A DNA stretch of 6,510 bases from Candidatus Pelagibacter sp. TMED197 (GTDB lineage: Bacteria; Pseudomonadota; Alphaproteobacteria; Pelagibacterales; Pelagibacteraceae). The notes under the pieces were generated by a model that worked only from the letters and a program-made list of their open reading frames with translations, was not told the origin of the DNA and made no database searches. Where the stretch lies: positions 22,308 through 28,817 of the forward strand of contig NHIU01000040.1 in the NCBI GenBank assembly GCA_002169755.1, given 5' to 3'. The position numbers and the translations under genes are program-made. Below are positions 4,694 through 6,510 of the stretch, piece by piece; position 1 is the first letter of the stretch; every line of letters starts with the position of its first letter.

Positions 4694-5643
4694 TGGCAGT
4701 ATTAAGAGGTGGTAGAAGAATAGGTAATTATGATGTTAGAATAGGATTACCTAGAGATAAATCACTAGTAGATATACACAAAGACCCTAGATTACAGAGA
4801 CAACCTGGTGGTGCTGGTGTATTACAAAGGTTTCAATCACAAATAAATCAAGGCGAAGGTTTTGCTAGGCCAAATAGATATGTTGTAAGAATAAATTTAC
4901 CTAATGGCGTTGCACAGGAGGCTCTCAATAGAAGAACTGACCCTATGGCAATTAGGCAAGGTACTCTACCGGCAGCTAATAATGATTTAGAAAGTAAACA
5001 AACTATTGAAAGTGTCAATATGATGTGTAATGCTGTGACATTACCAAATAGAGATATAAACACCGTAGCATATAGAACATATGGTCCTAAAAGAGAAATG
5101 CCATATGCATATAGTTTTAGTGGACAGATACAATGTTCTTTTTATGCAGATAAATTTTTAAGACAAAGATTATTTTTTGAAAATTGGCAAAAGAAAATAA
5201 TTAGCCAAGAAAGTCACTCAATGAGATTTTATGATGACTATGTTGGCAGTATGGATATTTTAACATTAGGTCAGTTTGACGCAAAACAAGATGATGACGC
5301 AAGAGTGACATATGCAGTAAGATTATCTGAAGTTTATCCTCAAACGATTGGTTCAATTGATTATAGTTATGGTGCAGATGAACAGACAATAGTACCTATT
5401 ACATTAAATTTTAGAACTTGGGTAAATTTAACAATGGACCAAGTTAATGGTGCAACAACAGGTAAATCACTTGGTGATGTACCTACAATAAAAGCAGGAA
5501 AGAATTTTGGCTTGTTTGGTGGTTTATTAGGTAAACTTCCGCCTGAATTACAAAGAGCAGGCAGAGACGCCCTACAAGTAGCAAGACGCTCTTTACCTAT
5601 TGGTAAAGTGACAGGTGGTAGACTATTTCCACCATTTGGCTAA
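4693..5643 (+). CDS. Tail-tube-like baseplate protein (gp48/gp54 type)
   Basis: In T4, gp48 and gp54 are tube-fold proteins that cap the baseplate hub and start tail-tube polymerisation. This 316-aa protein (T4 gp54 is about 320 aa) has the phage tube-protein pattern. ARPNRYVVRINLP (58-70) is an early strand, MCNAVTLPNRDINTVAYRTY (111-130) is followed by GPKREMPYAYSFSGQIQCSF (131-150), and then FFENWQ (161-166), YDDYVGSMDIL (180-190), YAVRLSEVYPQTIGSIDYSY (207-226) and VPITLNFRTW (234-243). The basic N-terminal 57 residues and the Gly-rich and Arg-rich C-terminus (from about 250) are additions to that fold. It overlaps the preceding stop as TAATG and has AGGAG (4679-4683) nine bases before its ATG. 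I cannot decide between gp54 and gp48; length and adjacency to the hub gene slightly favour gp54. Confidence 0.75.
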   Translation: MAVLRGGRRIGNYDVRIGLPRDKSLVDIHKDPRLQRQPGGAGVLQRFQSQINQGEGFARPNRYVVRINLPNGVAQEALNRRTDPMAIRQGTLPAANNDLESKQTIESVNMMCNAVTLPNRDINTVAYRTYGPKREMPYAYSFSGQIQCSFYADKFLRQRLFFENWQKKIISQESHSMRFYDDYVGSMDILTLGQFDAKQDDDARVTYAVRLSEVYPQTIGSIDYSYGADEQTIVPITLNFRTWVNLTMDQVNGATTGKSLGDVPTIKAGKNFGLFGGLLGKLPPELQRAGRDALQVARRSLPIGKVTGGRLFPPFG

Positions 5644-5665
5644 TATATTATAAAGGAGATAAATT

Positions 5666-6403
5666 ATGGCATTGCCTATATTAGAAACAGCGACATATGA
5701 GTTGACGTTACCTTCAGCAGATATTGTTGTTAAATACAGACCGTTTCTTGTAAAAGAAGAAAAGGTTTTATTGCAAGCGTTAGAGACTTCAGACGACAAG
5801 GAAATTAAAAATGCAATCAAAGAGATTGTTAACACTTGTACGTTTGGTTCTTTAGACGCCAGCAAAATACCAACATTTGATTTAGAATATGTATTTTTGC
5901 AGATACGTAGTAAGTCAGTTGGTGAGGTAGCAAAAGTAAGATTACTATGTCAAGATGACAAAGAAACTTATGTAAACACCGAAGTAGACCTATCAAAGGT
6001 AGAAGTACAAGTAGATGATAAACATTCAAACAATATTGTTATTGATAAAGATAAAAATATTGGTATGACTATGAAATATCCTACTATTGATACCGTTGAC
6101 CCTGCTTTGAATGTTAAAGGTATGAAGACAAATCAATTATTTGATATGATTATTAAATGTATTGACTCAATATATGAGGGCGAAACTCAACACCAAGTTA
6201 ATGATTATTCTAAAGAAGAAATGAATAAATTTTTAGAGAGTTTAGACAGAAAAGCTTTTGATAAAATTAATAACTTTTTTGAGACTATGCCTCAATTAAG
6301 ACACGAAGTTGAGATTGAGAATCCCAAAACTAAAGTAAAGAGTACGGTAGTGATGAAAGGGGCACAGGATTTTTTCGTATTGCCCTCTCTCACGACAGCT
6401 TAG
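5666..6403 (+). CDS. 26: gp26-like baseplate hub protein / tail assembly chaperone
   Basis: The 245-aa product resembles the T4 gp26 baseplate-hub family (Pfam T4_baseplate). The N-terminus ALPILETATYELTLPSADIV (2-21) is followed by KYRPFLVKEEKVLLQALE (23-40), a hallmark of the family. EIKNAIKEIVNTCTFG (46-61), FDLEYVFLQIRSKSVGEV (71-88) and an acidic middle follow. The C-terminal region MPQLRHEVEIENPKTKVKS (208-226), ending in GAQDFF (232-237), corresponds to where relatives often carry a Cys-pair ribbon; this one has no cysteines there. T4 gp26 is about 208 aa. The RBS AAAGGAG (5652-5658) sits seven bases before the ATG. In the zero frame the protein stops 8 codons after DFF, with an undistinguished tail VLPSLTTA. 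The DFF codons form a perfect -1 slippery site leading into the gp51-like frame, so part of the product is probably a gp26-gp51 fusion. Confidence 0.85.
   Translation: MALPILETATYELTLPSADIVVKYRPFLVKEEKVLLQALETSDDKEIKNAIKEIVNTCTFGSLDASKIPTFDLEYVFLQIRSKSVGEVAKVRLLCQDDKETYVNTEVDLSKVEVQVDDKHSNNIVIDKDKNIGMTMKYPTIDTVDPALNVKGMKTNQLFDMIIKCIDSIYEGETQHQVNDYSKEEMNKFLESLDRKAFDKINNFFETMPQLRHEVEIENPKTKVKSTVVMKGAQDFFVLPSLTTA
6356..6362 (+). promoter_or_regulatory. Internal Shine-Dalgarno-like tract before the slippery site
   Basis: AAAGGGG lies 7 bases upstream of the heptamer within the gp26 coding sequence. Internal SD tracts about 10 bases upstream stimulate -1 frameshifting in dnaX. A similar role here is plausible but unproven. 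Confidence 0.35.
6370..6376 (+). other. Slippery heptamer for -1 programmed frameshift (gp26 to gp51-like)
   Basis: The zero-frame codons GAT TTT TTC place T TTT TTC exactly in the X XXY YYZ register needed for tandem -1 slippage. After the shift the ribosome reads CGT at 6376 and continues in the gp51-like frame. A possible 5-bp hairpin (TCTCT 6386-6390 with AGAGA 6402-6406) begins 9 bases downstream. Confidence 0.75.
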
Positions 6404-6510
6404 AGAATTACTTTAAGGTGAATTTTGCGTTAATGCAACATCATAAATATTCTTTAGCAGAGCTAGAGGGTATGCTACCTTGGGAGAGGGAAATATATGT
6501 GGATTTATTA
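6376..6510 (+). CDS. 51: gp51-like baseplate hub assembly frame, entered by frameshift (partial)
   Basis: The -1 frame relative to gp26 is open from 6334, after a TAA at 6331-6333, through the window edge. Read from the slippery site it begins RIALSHDSLENYFKVNFALM, then QHHKYSLAELEGMLPWEREI, then YVDLL. The Q-HHKYSL-E-E-MLPWER-IY pattern is what I recall for the small gp51 baseplate-hub proteins of marine T4-like phages. It also resembles the second domain of frameshifted tail-assembly chaperones such as lambda gpGT. The sequence upstream of the first ATG (6433) already looks conserved (SHDSLENYF), and no start codon with a usable RBS precedes it; GTG 6418 has only an ill-spaced AAGG. It is therefore most simply translated as a gp26-gp51 fusion. 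The visible fusion is 282 residues and continues beyond the window. Tape-measure or hub genes are expected next. Confidence 0.7.

Noticed and set aside
6418..6510. Independent gp51 start at GTG 6418 or ATG 6433
   Set aside because: No properly spaced RBS is present, and conserved-looking residues (SHDSLENYF) lie upstream of both codons. It cannot be fully excluded as a minor start.
1..6510. CRISPR arrays, insertion sequences, integrase, tRNA genes or direct-repeat clusters
   Set aside because: None was seen: no regularly spaced repeats, no transposase or integrase motifs, and no complete tRNA cloverleaf.

Overview
The window is AT-rich, densely packed and coded entirely on the + strand. Its genes belong to a T4-like marine myovirus. 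Recognisable T4-type proteins are the late-transcription coactivator gp33, the helicase loader gp59, the ssDNA-binding protein gp32, a tail-tube-like baseplate protein (gp48/gp54 type), and the baseplate-hub pair gp26 and gp51. Two T4-type late promoters (TATAAATA) fit this. The AT-rich composition, a tmRNA tag ending in FAIAA and a peroxiredoxin cargo gene suggest a phage of a marine alphaproteobacterium such as SAR11, but a related marine host cannot be excluded. The host assignment is inference.

Layout. 1-83: probable tail of an upstream gene. 93-250: an RNA region with the hallmarks of the 5' (coding) half of tmRNA, including a 13-codon tag frame; no acceptor half is visible. 288-2498: a tightly overlapping operon holding gp33, a 47-aa one-TM miniprotein, gp59, a three-TM membrane protein, and a 308-aa Rossmann-like protein that may be glycosyltransferase-related. 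2482-3090: a near-consensus sigma70 promoter followed by a Prx5-type peroxiredoxin. 3097-4121: a late promoter, an AT-rich leader with a strong RBS, gp32, and a 12-bp hairpin terminator. 4126-6510: a second late promoter abutting a start codon, then a late structural operon with a conserved 184-aa protein of unknown role, the gp48/54-like protein, gp26, and the start of gp51.

The genes fall into two programmes. Replication and late-transcription factors (gp59, gp32, gp33) are under host-like or mixed promoters, and the baseplate genes are under the late promoter that gp33 would help to activate. The three most interesting points are: (1) a canonical T TTT TTC slippery heptamer at the end of gp26 that would fuse it by -1 frameshift to a gp51-like frame with no good start of its own; (2) a tmRNA coding half with no partner in the window; (3) gp32 with all zinc-binding cysteines replaced.
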